A model generated the notes under the pieces. That model had not been told where the DNA came from and searched no databases. It saw only the letters and a list, made by a program, of their open reading frames with translations. DNA of 64,000 bases, taken from Pontitalea aquivivens (GTDB lineage Bacteria > Pseudomonadota > Alphaproteobacteria > Rhodobacterales > Rhodobacteraceae). The translations under genes and the position numbers were made by a program. Position 1 is the stretch's first letter. Every line of letters starts with the position of its first letter. Where the stretch lies: assembly GCF_046507575.1 (NCBI RefSeq), contig NZ_JBKFEY010000002.1, forward strand, positions 434,001-498,000, read 5' to 3'. Positions 8,475-18,161 of the stretch are shown one piece after another.

Positions 8475-8795
8475 ATGCGTAGCCTTTTGCCCCTGGTCTT
8501 TGCCCTTATGCTTGCCGCCTGCGCCTCGCCCGCGCCGCAGTTTTTCGGCGCGGCGCGCCACGATGTGGTGCTTGAGGGGTATCGCTTCACCGTCTTTCTG
8601 AAAGACGACCGGGCCGAGGTCATCCGCCACGGCTATCTGACCCGTGCCCGCCGCGATGCCGTGCCCGCCCTGATGATCCGCGCCGCCGAACAGGTTTCAG
8701 GCTGCCATGTGGCGGGTCCGGCGGGCGGGCGGTTCCGCTCGCCATCCTTGCCCGGCGATACCGGTGAGGCGCGGTTTGATCTGGATTGCCCCTGA
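8475..8795 (+). CDS. Hypothetical small lipoprotein
   Basis: 106 aa. MRSLLPLVFALMLAAC is a lipoprotein signal with lipobox LAAC, so lipidation at Cys16 is predicted. The rest (RHDVVLEGYRFTVFLKDDRAEVIRHGYLTR, with a conserved-looking SGCHVAG and a C-terminal LDCP) is a small beta-rich domain with two cysteines that could pair. I do not recognise a named family. The frame opens at 8430, but the signal sequence fixes the start at 8475. It is divergent from the entericidin gene across about 170 bp. Confidence 0.65.
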   Translation: MRSLLPLVFALMLAACASPAPQFFGAARHDVVLEGYRFTVFLKDDRAEVIRHGYLTRARRDAVPALMIRAAEQVSGCHVAGPAGGRFRSPSLPGDTGEARFDLDCP

Positions 8796-8801
8796 CCGAA
8801 C

Positions 8802-8815
8802 CTGACGCAGATCAA
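8802..8815. promoter_or_regulatory. FNR-type box CTGACGCAGATCAA (one mismatch)
   Basis: Matches the TTGA-N6-TCAA FnrL consensus at 7 of 8 positions. It lies about 67 bp before the small membrane-protein gene at 8876 and shares GACGCAG-TCAAGG with the box at 60771. It follows the preceding lipoprotein stop, so it can only serve the downstream genes. Confidence 0.45.
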
Positions 8816-8875
8816 GGTGATGGCGGACGAAATCTGTTTCATGGGGTGTGAATGCCTGTAGCAAAGGAAATTGCC

Positions 8876-9061
8876 ATGTTCCGTCTGTTTTCCCTTATCT
8901 ACGCGCTGTCCGGCCCGACGCTTGCGGGCGTTCTGATCGTGGCCGCGCTGACGATGAACATGTTTGATACCAGATCGATCATCGCGGCGGCCGTGGCCGG
9001 TTTTGTTCTGGGCATTCCCGCTGCCTGGCTGGTCGCCCGCCAGATCAGTTCGAATGGCTGA
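8876..9061 (+). CDS. Small two-helix membrane protein, function unknown
   Basis: 61 aa: MFRLFSLIYALSGPTLAGVLIVAALTM is the first membrane helix and SIIAAAVAGFVLGIPAAWLVARQI the second, giving a hairpin in the inner membrane. AAAGGAAA sits ahead of the ATG at 8876; the in-frame ATG at 8852 lacks such a site. From memory, short proteins of this type in Rhodobacteraceae are sometimes labelled CTP synthetase in databases; nothing in the sequence supports that enzyme activity. An FNR-like box upstream suggests oxygen-dependent expression. Confidence 0.7.
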   Translation: MFRLFSLIYALSGPTLAGVLIVAALTMNMFDTRSIIAAAVAGFVLGIPAAWLVARQISSNG

Positions 9062-9127
9062 GCCGCGACGGAAGCGCCGGGGCAGATCGTTACAGCCCTG
9101 GGGCGCGGTGCCCCGAAGGAGAGAGAT

Positions 9128-9619
9128 ATGACCCAACCCCGGGGCTATACGACCGTGCAGATTGGCCTGCACTGGATCGTCGCGGTGCTGATCGTCCTGC
9201 AATATGTGTTCAAGGATGCGATTTCGGCGGCCTGGCGCGCGTTGCGGCTTGGCCAGGAAACGGGCTTTGATCCGCTGGTCGCGCAGCATGTCTTTGGCGG
9301 CATTCTGATTATGGTACTGGTGGTGTGGCGGCTGGTGTTGCGTGCGCGCCACGGTGCGCCGCCGCCACCCGACCAGGAAGCGCCTGCGCTGAAGCTGCTG
9401 GCCAAGGCGACGCACGGGCTTTTGTATCTGCTGATGCTTGGCCTGCCGGTTTCGGGCGCGGTCGCCTGGTTCGGCGGTGTCGGACCCGCCGCTGGCACGC
9501 ATGAGGTGATGAAGACCCTGTTGTTGCTGCTGGTTCTGTTGCACGTTGTGGGCGCGCTTTACCACCAGTTCGTGTTGAAGACGAACCTGATGGCGCGGAT
9601 GAAGCGGTCGACGGCCTGA
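9128..9619 (+). CDS. Cytochrome b561
   Basis: 163 aa with four membrane helices and histidines His15 (GLHW), His54 (QHVFGG), His95 (THGLLYL) and His138 (LHVVGALYHQF) placed as in bacterial cytochrome b561, which binds two b hemes and moves electrons between quinol and periplasmic acceptors or superoxide. GAAGGAGAGAG gives a strong ribosome site. A small hairpin GGGGC-GCGGT-GCCCC (9100-9114) lies just upstream of it and could affect translation. The gene converges on the esterase with 18 bp between stops. Confidence 0.9.
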   Translation: MTQPRGYTTVQIGLHWIVAVLIVLQYVFKDAISAAWRALRLGQETGFDPLVAQHVFGGILIMVLVVWRLVLRARHGAPPPPDQEAPALKLLAKATHGLLYLLMLGLPVSGAVAWFGGVGPAAGTHEVMKTLLLLLVLLHVVGALYHQFVLKTNLMARMKRSTA

Positions 9620-9637
9620 TGCGGTGCCAGCGCCCGT

Positions 9638-10399
9638 TCAGGCGATGAAGTCGCGTACCACGGCCTCAAACTCGCGTGGGCGCTCGGCATGCAGCCAGTG
9701 CCCCGCCTCGCCGATTTCGGTGAAGCGGGCTGCGGGGAACTGGGCACGGATCGCGGCATGGTGTTCGGGCCTGACGTAATCGGACCGCGCGCCGGAAACG
9801 AACAGCGCGGGTCCGTCAAACCGGCCCGGGGTTCCGGGCCAGCCGGTGATGCCGTCCATTTCGTCGCGCAGCACGTTCAGGTTCAGTTTCCAGCGCGGCG
9901 GATCGGCTTTCAGGTCCAGCGATTGCAGAAGGAAGGCGCGCACGCCGGGATCGTCGACGGTTTCGGCCAGCCGCCGGTCCGCCTCGGACCGCAGGGTCAG
10001 CCCGGTCAGGTCCAGCGATTGCATCGCCTCAACCAGATGGTTCTGCGAATGGCCATAGGCCACGGGGGCGATGTCGGCCACGATCAGGCGGCGGACCAGC
10101 CCGGGCCGGGTCAGCGCCAGCTGCATCGCGGCCTTGCCCCCCATCGAATGGCCCAGCACATCGGCCATCCCGCCGTGGTCGTCGATCACGCGGGCCAGAT
10201 CGGCGGCCATGTCCGCATAGCCATGGGCGTCATTCCAGGGGCTGTCGCCGTGGTTGCGCTGATCGACGGCGATGACCAGCCGATCCTCGGACAGGCGGCG
10301 CGCGATCACGCCCCAGTTGCGGGCCGACCCGAACAGGCCATGCACGATCAGAAGCGGCGGGTGGTGCGAGGGCGCACCATGCAGGTGATGGTTCAACAT
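9638..10399 (-). CDS. Alpha/beta hydrolase, YbfF-type esterase
   Basis: 253 aa. LIVHGLFGSARNW carries the oxyanion-hole segment, GHSMGGKAAMQLAL (residues ~93-106) the nucleophile serine, GARSDYV the probable acid and GHWLHAERP the catalytic histidine. This matches the YbfF/PldB-like group of cytoplasmic esterases that cleave short acyl esters or acyl-CoA. The natural substrate is unknown. The gene is monocistronic and divergent from the small helical membrane protein at 10489. Confidence 0.85.
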   Translation of the reverse strand: MLNHHLHGAPSHHPPLLIVHGLFGSARNWGVIARRLSEDRLVIAVDQRNHGDSPWNDAHGYADMAADLARVIDDHGGMADVLGHSMGGKAAMQLALTRPGLVRRLIVADIAPVAYGHSQNHLVEAMQSLDLTGLTLRSEADRRLAETVDDPGVRAFLLQSLDLKADPPRWKLNLNVLRDEMDGITGWPGTPGRFDGPALFVSGARSDYVRPEHHAAIRAQFPAARFTEIGEAGHWLHAERPREFEAVVRDFIA

Positions 10400-10488
10400 G
10401 GCCGCAAGCTAGCGCAGGCCCGCGTTGCCCGCCAGCCCCGTTGCAAGGCGCCGGGACCGGGGCTAGGCTGACCGCGGAAGGAGCGCCA

Positions 10489-10860
10489 ATGGACCCGATG
10501 GCCTTGCAGCAGATGACCGACCGTGTCGCCCGGCTGATGGAACAGCGGCTGGGGGCCAGGGGCGATGGGTTGCAGGCCAGGCTGCGGGCGCGGTCGCGCG
10601 CGTTACCGCGCAAGGTGCGCCGCGCCGTCGCGGTTCTGGCCGAGGCCGAGGCACTGGCCGCCGCCCCCAAGATTGCCCGCCAGCTGGACCCCGGCCAGGT
10701 ACGGAAGGCCCATGACATCGCCGTTCACCACCTGCAGCCGTTGGGCGCGGGCGCGCGGTTGCGCGCGACGGTTCTGGGCATCGCGGCCTCGGTCGTGCTG
10801 GCGCTGCTGGTGACGGGGGCAGGGGTGCTGGCGGTTATGGTCTGGCGCGGGCTGATCTGA
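10489..10860 (+). CDS. Hypothetical C-tail-anchored membrane protein
   Basis: 123 aa. The first ~90 residues are charged and helical (MTDRVARLMEQRLGARGDG, RALPRKVRRAVAVLAEAE), followed by a single C-terminal membrane helix (TVLGIAASVVLALLVTGAG) with only a few residues after it. GGAAGGAG seven bases upstream supports the ATG at 10489 rather than the earlier in-frame TTG. I do not recognise a family. It ends just before a strong bidirectional terminator shared with glyA. Confidence 0.7.
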   Translation: MDPMALQQMTDRVARLMEQRLGARGDGLQARLRARSRALPRKVRRAVAVLAEAEALAAAPKIARQLDPGQVRKAHDIAVHHLQPLGAGARLRATVLGIAASVVLALLVTGAGVLAVMVWRGLI

Positions 10861-10866
10861 AACGAA

Positions 10867-10888
10867 AAGGGCCCCCGCAGGGGCCCTT
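10867..10888. terminator. Bidirectional terminator between the 10489 gene and glyA
   Basis: Perfect 9-bp stem AAGGGCCCC/GGGGCCCTT with a CGCA loop, flanked by A-rich sequence on the left and TT on the right. It sits between two convergent genes, 6 bp after the first stop and 19 bp past the glyA stop. Confidence 0.85.
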
Positions 10889-10907
10889 CGCGCCTGTGAC
10901 CCTGGGA

Positions 10908-12200
10908 TCAGAGGTTCGGATAAATCGGGAAGCCAGCGCAAAGCGCGGCGACCTTGGCCTTCACGGCATCCTCGACCGCGCCGTTGCCGTCTTCGCCATT
11001 GGCAGCCAGGCCATCGATCACCTCAACGATCAGGCGGGCGATTTCGCGGAATTCCGTCTCGCCAAAGCCACGGGTGGTGCCGGCGGGCGTGCCCAGACGG
11101 ATGCCCGAGGTCACCATCGGCTTTTCCGGGTCGAACGGGATGCCGTTCTTGTTGCAGGTGATATGCGCGCGCCCAAGCGCCTTTTCGGTCGCATTGCCTT
11201 TCACGCCCTTGGGGCGCAGGTCTACCAGCATCACATGGGTGTCGGTGCCGCCGGTGACGATATCAAGGCCACCTTTCATCAGTTCATCCGCCAGCGCCTG
11301 GGCGTTCCTGATGACCCGCTGGGCATAGACCTTGAATTCGGGGCGCAGGGCCTCGCCGAAGGCGACGGCCTTGGCGGCGATCACATGCATCAGCGGGCCG
11401 CCCTGTATCCCGGGGAAGATCGCCGAATTGACCTTTTTCGCGATATCTTCGTTGTTGGTCAGGATCATGCCGCCGCGCGGGCCACGCAGGGTTTTATGCG
11501 TGGTGGTGGTGGCCACATCCGCATACGGGAAGGGCGAGGGATGCGCCCCGCCCGCGACCAGACCCGCGAAATGGGCCATGTCGACCATCAGCCAGGCGCC
11601 GACCTTGTCGGCAATCGCGCGGAACCTGGCAAAGTCGATCTGGCGCGGAATCGCCGAGCCGCCGGCGATGATCAGCTTGGGCTGGTGTTCAACCGCCAGC
11701 GCCTCGACCTGATCATAGTCGATCAGGTTGTCCTGCTGGCGCACGCCATATTGCACCGCGTTGAACCACTTGCCTGACTGGTTCGGCGCCGCGCCATGCG
11801 TCAGGTGCCCGCCCGAGGCAAGGTTCATGCCCAGGATGGTGTCGCCCGGCTTGATCAGCGCCTGGAACACGCCCTGGTTCGCCTGCGAACCCGAATTCGG
11901 CTGTACATTGGCAAATTCGCAGCCAAACAGCTGTTTGGCGCGTTCGATCGCCAGATTTTCGGCCACATCGACGAACTGGCAGCCGCCGTAATAGCGCTTG
12001 CCCGGATAGCCTTCGGCATATTTGTTCGTCATGACAGAGCCCTGGGCTTCCATCACCGCCGCCGAGACGATGTTTTCGGACGCGATCAGCTCGATCTCGT
12101 CGCGCTGGCGGCCAAGCTCATCGCGGATCGAACCGAACAGTTCGGGGTCGCGGGTGGCAAGGCTTTCGGTGAAGAAACCGGCGTCACGTTGCGCAGTCAT
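10908..12200 (-). CDS. glyA: Serine hydroxymethyltransferase
   Basis: 430 aa, PLP enzyme that interconverts serine and glycine with tetrahydrofolate in the cytoplasm, the main entry of one-carbon units. ELIASENIVS, the YPGKRYYGG segment and the PLP-lysine motif TTTTHKTLRGPRGG are clearly present, with DMAHFAGLVAGG between them. The open frame extends to 12386, but GGAG a few bases before the ATG at 12200 and the family's normal N-terminus (MTAQRDAGFFTESL) fix the start. It is divergent from nadK, and a terminator follows it. Confidence 0.97.
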   Translation of the reverse strand: MTAQRDAGFFTESLATRDPELFGSIRDELGRQRDEIELIASENIVSAAVMEAQGSVMTNKYAEGYPGKRYYGGCQFVDVAENLAIERAKQLFGCEFANVQPNSGSQANQGVFQALIKPGDTILGMNLASGGHLTHGAAPNQSGKWFNAVQYGVRQQDNLIDYDQVEALAVEHQPKLIIAGGSAIPRQIDFARFRAIADKVGAWLMVDMAHFAGLVAGGAHPSPFPYADVATTTTHKTLRGPRGGMILTNNEDIAKKVNSAIFPGIQGGPLMHVIAAKAVAFGEALRPEFKVYAQRVIRNAQALADELMKGGLDIVTGGTDTHVMLVDLRPKGVKGNATEKALGRAHITCNKNGIPFDPEKPMVTSGIRLGTPAGTTRGFGETEFREIARLIVEVIDGLAANGEDGNGAVEDAVKAKVAALCAGFPIYPNL

Positions 12201-12366
12201 GGGCGTCTCCTGCAAGGGGTCATCGGGTTTGGGCGGAGCTTTATCGCAGTTTTCCCCACGCCGGAAGCGTTCAAAACGCGCAAGGGTCAATTTGGGCCCG
12301 GGCATTGGCGCTTGTCTTTCCGGGCGGGTCTTGCCACACCTTGGAAAAACAGGAAGGACATGGCCC

Positions 12367-13128
12367 GTGGCACAGGCACAGCACATCCATTTTGCCGCAT
12401 CGACCAGCGCCAGCGCGCAAACGGCGCTGGCGGCGCTGGTCGCGCGCTATGGTCAGGTGCCGCGCTATGCGGCCGATGTGATCGTGGCGCTGGGGGGCGA
12501 TGGCTTCATGCTGCAGACCCTGCATGAAGGTACCGGCCTGCCGGTCTATGGCATGAACTGCGGCACGATCGGCTTTCTGATGAATGACTATTCCGAAGAC
12601 AGCCTGACCGAACGGCTGGCCGCCGCGGAAGAGGCGGTGATCAACCCGCTGTCGATGCGCGCACAAACCGAGGATGGCACGCTGCACGAAATGCTGGCGA
12701 TCAATGAGGTGTCGTTGCTGCGCGCAGGCCCCCAGGCCGCCAAGCTGCAGATTTCCGTCAATGGCCGCGTGCGGATGGAAGAACTGATCTGCGACGGCGC
12801 GATCCTGTCCACCCCGGCCGGGTCCACCGCCTACAACTACTCTGCCCATGGGCCGATCCTGCCCATCGGGTCGGATGTGCTGGCGCTGACCGGCATCGCC
12901 TCATTCCGGCCGCGGCGCTGGCAGGGCGCGATCCTGCCGCGATCTGCCGTGGTGCGGTTTGACGTGCTGGAGCCCGACAAGCGCCCGGTCATGGCGGATG
13001 CCGATTCCCGATTTGTCCAGCCGGTGATCTGGGTCGAGGTGCGGTCCGAACCCCAGGTCGAACACCGCATCCTGTTCGACCCGGGCCATGGGCTGGAGGA
13101 ACGGCTGATGCGCGAACAGTTCGCCTGA
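12367..13128 (+). CDS. nadK: NAD kinase
   Basis: About 253 aa. The diagnostic GGDGFML motif (ALGGDGFMLQTLHE), the GMNCGTIGFLMN segment and TPAGSTAYNYSAHGPI are all present; these bind ATP and NAD, and the enzyme makes NADP in the cytoplasm. No ATG fits: the best start is GTG at 12367 (VAQAQHIHF), preceded by AGGAAGGA at good spacing. The gene converges on prpE with 15 bp between stops. In the gap to glyA there is a small dyad GCGTT-CAA-AACGC at 12267-12279. Confidence 0.95.
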   Translation: MAQAQHIHFAASTSASAQTALAALVARYGQVPRYAADVIVALGGDGFMLQTLHEGTGLPVYGMNCGTIGFLMNDYSEDSLTERLAAAEEAVINPLSMRAQTEDGTLHEMLAINEVSLLRAGPQAAKLQISVNGRVRMEELICDGAILSTPAGSTAYNYSAHGPILPIGSDVLALTGIASFRPRRWQGAILPRSAVVRFDVLEPDKRPVMADADSRFVQPVIWVEVRSEPQVEHRILFDPGHGLEERLMREQFA

Positions 13129-13143
13129 TCGCGCGTCGCCCGT

Positions 13144-15036
<1,893 letters not shown>

Positions 15037-15120
15037 TGAATGCCTCCTCCTCAGCTTGGGGGCTTGTAACGAGAGGCGGCAGATTCGAGCAAGTTTGTTA
15101 CCGCCAAAGGTCTGGAGGAA

Positions 15121-15232
15121 TTTGCAGAAATATGCGCGCGTGATCCGCAAATTTTTGCAAACCTGCGGAAAACCGATGTTTTGCGGCTGGCTCTGGTGCG
15201 ATTTGCAAACTGCCGTGGCGCAGGTCGCAAAG
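15121..15232. promoter_or_regulatory. Cluster of TTTGCAAA-like sites upstream of prpE (candidate ScfR/PccR operator)
   Basis: Within 112 bp there are TTTGCAGA (15121), CCGCAAA (15145), TTTGCAAA (15154), TTTTGCGG (15179), TTTGCAAA (15202) and TCGCAAA (15225). PccR, an ScfR-family regulator of propionyl-CoA assimilation in Rhodobacter sphaeroides, is reported to bind paired TTTGCAAA sites. The best pair here, CCGCAAA-TT-TTTGCAAA, has a shorter spacer than the four bases I recall for that consensus. Confidence 0.5.
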
Positions 15233-15284
15233 CGGGGGGCTTTCCGCCCCCCGCGCCCCCCGAGAGTATTTTGCCAAGAAGAAG
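15232..15284 (+). repeat. Dispersed repeat, copy c-left (plus orientation, with hairpin)
   Basis: Hairpin GCGGGGGGC-TTTCC-GCCCCCCGC (15232-15254, perfect 9-bp stem), then GAGTATTTTGCCAAGAAG to 15284. It has the full hairpin-plus-core layout, but no plus-strand gene ends nearby. It forms an inverted pair with copy c-right 9 bp away. Confidence 0.75.
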
Positions 15285-15293
15285 TCAATGTTG

Positions 15294-15325
15294 CTTCTTC
15301 TTGGTGAAAAATACTCCCCCCGGAG
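15294..15325 (-). repeat. Dispersed repeat, copy c-right (minus orientation, 3' of maeB)
   Basis: CTTCTTCTTGGTGAAAAATA followed by CTCCCCCCGGAGG on the plus strand. In maeB orientation it starts about 7 bp past the maeB stop. The 21-23 base arms of c-left and c-right are complementary apart from a 2-base gap, so together they can form one long hairpin that may end maeB transcription. Confidence 0.75.
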
Positions 15326-15331
15326 GGCCGC

Positions 15332-17611
15332 TCAGCCGTAATGCGCGACGGGGGTGCCGGCGATTGCGGACATGTTAAGCAGTCCCCGTGCCGTGATCGA
15401 GGGGGTGACGATATGGGCACGGTTGCCCATGCCCATGAGGATGGGGCCCACCTCCAGCCCGCCGGCCTTCATCTTCAGGATGTTGCGCACGCCCGATGCG
15501 GCATCGGTATTGGCGAAGACCAGGACATTCGCGGCACCTTCTAGCCGCGACCCGGGGAAGATCCTGTCGCGCAGGTGCTGGTCAAGCGCCGCGTCGATGT
15601 GCATTTCGCCTTCATAACAGAAATCGGGGTCGCGCTGGTCCAGAAGTTCCAGCGCGCGGCGCATCCGGCGGCCCGAGTCGGTATCGAGATTGCCGAATTG
15701 GGAATGCGAGCACAGCGCGATCTTGGGCGTCAGGCCAAAGCGGCGCACATGCCGGGCCGCGCCGACCACCGTTTCGGTGATCTGCTCGGGCGTCGGTTCG
15801 TGGTTTACATGGGTGTCGGCGATGAACAACGGGCCATCTTCCAGGATCATCATTGACAGCGCCCCAACCGGGCTGAGCCCGTCGCGCGCCAGAACCTGCC
15901 GGATGTAATTGAGGTGCCACAGGTACTGGCCGAAGGTGCCGCAGACCATGCTGTCGGCCTCGCCGCGGTGGACCATCACGGCGGCGATTGCGGTGGTATT
16001 GGTGCGCATCACCGCCCGCGCCAGATCGGGCGAGACGCCACGGCGCGCCATCAGGTCGTGATAGGTTGTCCAATAGTCGCGATAGCGCGGGTCGTCCTGC
16101 GGGTTGACGATCTCGAAGTCGGTGCCGGGACGGATCGGCAGGCCCGCGCGTTCGCAGCGTCGCGCGATGACATCGGGGCGGCCGATCAGGATCGGCTTGT
16201 CGGTGGTTTCCTCGATCATCGCATTGGCGGCGCGCAGGACGCGTTCATCCTCGCCCTCGGCGAAGACGATCGAGCGGGTGGCCTGGGCGGCGGCTTCGAA
16301 CACGGGGCGCATCAGCAGCGCGGATTTGAAGACCGATCCGTCGAGCCGTGCCTTGTAGGCGGCGATATTGTCCAGCGGGCGGGTTGCCACGCCGGTTTCC
16401 ATCGCCGCGCGGGCCACGGCGGTGGCGACGGTTCCGATCAGCCGCGGGTCGAAGGGTTTGGGGATCAGGTAATCCGCGCCGAAGGTCAGTTTTTCACCGC
16501 GATAGGCCGCGGCTGCCTCGGCCGAGGTGGTGGCGCGGGCCAGCGCGGCGATGCCCTCGATGCAGGCGATCTGCATTTCATCGTTGATCGTGGTGGCACC
16601 CACATCCAGCGCGCCGCGAAAGATGAAGGGAAAGCACAGGACGTTGTTGACCTGGTTGGGGTAATCCGACCGCCCGGTGGCGATGATCGCATCGGGCGCG
16701 GCCGAGCGGACCTGATCGGGCAGGATTTCAGGCGTCGGGTTCGCCAGCGCGAAGATGATCGGCCGGGCGGTCATCCTGGCCACCATTTCGGGCGTCAGCA
16801 CGCCGGGGCCGGACAGGCCCAGGAACATGTCGGCCCCATCGATCACCTGATCAAGCGTGCGCAGGTCGGTCTTTTGCGCAAAGGCCGCCTTTTGCAGATT
16901 CATGTCGATCTCGCGGTCCGCATGGACAAGGCCGTGGATGTCGCACAGCCAGACGTTTTCGCGCCGCACGCCCAGTTTCAGCAGCATGTTCAGGCAGGCG
17001 ATGCCTGCGGCGCCGCCGCCGGTCGAGACGATCTTGATATCCTCGAATCGCTTGCCCGCGATGCGCAGGGCGTTGCTGGCGGCCGCGCCAACCACGATGG
17101 CGGTGCCGTGCTGGTCGTCGTGAAAGACGGGGATGTTCATCCGTTCGCGGCAGATCTTTTCGACGATGAAGCAATCGGGGGCCTTGATGTCCTCAAGGTT
17201 GATCGCGCCGAAGGTGGGTTCGAGCGCGCAGACCAGCTCGGCCAGTTTTTCAGGGTTGGATTCGTTCAGTTCGATGTCGAAGGCGTCGATATTGGCGAAT
17301 TTTTTGAACAGGACGGCCTTGCCCTCCATCACCGGCTTGGCGGCCAGCGCGCCGATGTTGCCCAGCCCCAGAACGGCAGTGCCGTTGGTGACCACGCCGA
17401 CCAGATTGCCGCGTGCGGTATACCGGGCGGCCGTGGCGGGGGCCGCCCTGATTTCCAGGCAGGCTTCGGCCACGCCGGGCGAATAGGCGCGCGACAGGTC
17501 GCGCCCGTTCGCAAGTGGTTTCGTGGCGCGGATTTCCAGCTTTCCGGGCTTGGGGAATTCGTGATAATCCAGCGCTGCCTGACGGGCGGTATCCTGCCGA
17601 GCCTCTTCCAT
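15332..17611 (-). CDS. maeB: NADP-dependent malic enzyme with phosphotransacetylase-like domain
   Basis: 759 aa, the hybrid MaeB type. Residues 1-~430 are the malic enzyme part: SRAYSPGVAEAC, VLGLGNIGALAAKPVMEGK and the dinucleotide motif STGGGAAGIACLNML. The remainder is a phosphotransacetylase-like domain (GRPDVIARR, MILEDGPLFIADTHVN) that usually has a regulatory role and binds acetyl-CoA. The enzyme decarboxylates malate to pyruvate and makes NADPH. AGGAGG lies 6 bases before the ATG at 17611. The dyad GTTTA-GCCT-TAAAC (17632-17645) is in the promoter region shared with cdd and may be an operator. Confidence 0.95.
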   Translation of the reverse strand: MEEARQDTARQAALDYHEFPKPGKLEIRATKPLANGRDLSRAYSPGVAEACLEIRAAPATAARYTARGNLVGVVTNGTAVLGLGNIGALAAKPVMEGKAVLFKKFANIDAFDIELNESNPEKLAELVCALEPTFGAINLEDIKAPDCFIVEKICRERMNIPVFHDDQHGTAIVVGAAASNALRIAGKRFEDIKIVSTGGGAAGIACLNMLLKLGVRRENVWLCDIHGLVHADREIDMNLQKAAFAQKTDLRTLDQVIDGADMFLGLSGPGVLTPEMVARMTARPIIFALANPTPEILPDQVRSAAPDAIIATGRSDYPNQVNNVLCFPFIFRGALDVGATTINDEMQIACIEGIAALARATTSAEAAAAYRGEKLTFGADYLIPKPFDPRLIGTVATAVARAAMETGVATRPLDNIAAYKARLDGSVFKSALLMRPVFEAAAQATRSIVFAEGEDERVLRAANAMIEETTDKPILIGRPDVIARRCERAGLPIRPGTDFEIVNPQDDPRYRDYWTTYHDLMARRGVSPDLARAVMRTNTTAIAAVMVHRGEADSMVCGTFGQYLWHLNYIRQVLARDGLSPVGALSMMILEDGPLFIADTHVNHEPTPEQITETVVGAARHVRRFGLTPKIALCSHSQFGNLDTDSGRRMRRALELLDQRDPDFCYEGEMHIDAALDQHLRDRIFPGSRLEGAANVLVFANTDAASGVRNILKMKAGGLEVGPILMGMGNRAHIVTPSITARGLLNMSAIAGTPVAHYG

Positions 17612-17768
17612 GCGTGCCTCCTTGAAAACTGGTTTAGCCTTAAACTAAATCTCTGCCCGGGGGAATAGGGTGCCTGCGGGGGTGGCGGCACCCTGCCCGC
17701 CGCTGCGGTGATGCTTGCATCGCGGTCCTGCCCGGCGCAGAATCGTCCAAAACCGACCGGAGGGTGTG

Positions 17769-18161
17769 ATGTCGCTTGTCGAAGCTGCGCGCGAGGCGCG
17801 CGAAAACGCCTATGCCCCCTATTCCCGATTCAAGGTGGGGGCGGCCGTGCGCGGCAAGTCCGGCCGGATTTATCGCGGGGTGAATGTCGAGAATGTGGCC
17901 TATCCCGAAGGCACCTGTGCCGAGGCCGGCGCAATCGCCGCCATGGTGGCCGCGGGTGAGACAGAGCTGATCGAGGTGGCGGTCATCGCAGACAGCCCGT
18001 CACCCGTGCCGCCCTGTGGCGGATGCCGGCAGAAACTGGCCGAATTCGGGCGTCACGATACGCCGGTAACGCTGGCCACGGTCGATGGCGGGCGGCTGGA
18101 TACGACGGTGGGTGATCTGCTGCCGGGTCGGTTTGACATTTCGCACATGGACCGGGCCTGA
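17769..18161 (+). CDS. cdd: Cytidine deaminase
   Basis: 130 aa, the short tetrameric type. Zinc ligands are visible in GTCAEAGAI (Cys, with the proton-shuttling Glu) and PPCGGCRQKL (two Cys); ENVAYPEGTCAE is the usual substrate segment. It converts cytidine and deoxycytidine to uridine and deoxyuridine in the cytoplasm. GGAGG ahead of the ATG at 17769 supports the start. Its stop overlaps the start of deoA (TGATG), which indicates translational coupling at the head of a nucleoside-salvage operon. Confidence 0.95.
   Translation: MSLVEAAREARENAYAPYSRFKVGAAVRGKSGRIYRGVNVENVAYPEGTCAEAGAIAAMVAAGETELIEVAVIADSPSPVPPCGGCRQKLAEFGRHDTPVTLATVDGGRLDTTVGDLLPGRFDISHMDRA

Noticed and set aside
8876..9061. 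CTP synthetase
   Set aside because: At 61 aa with two membrane helices, it cannot be that enzyme; I recall the label only as a database habit.
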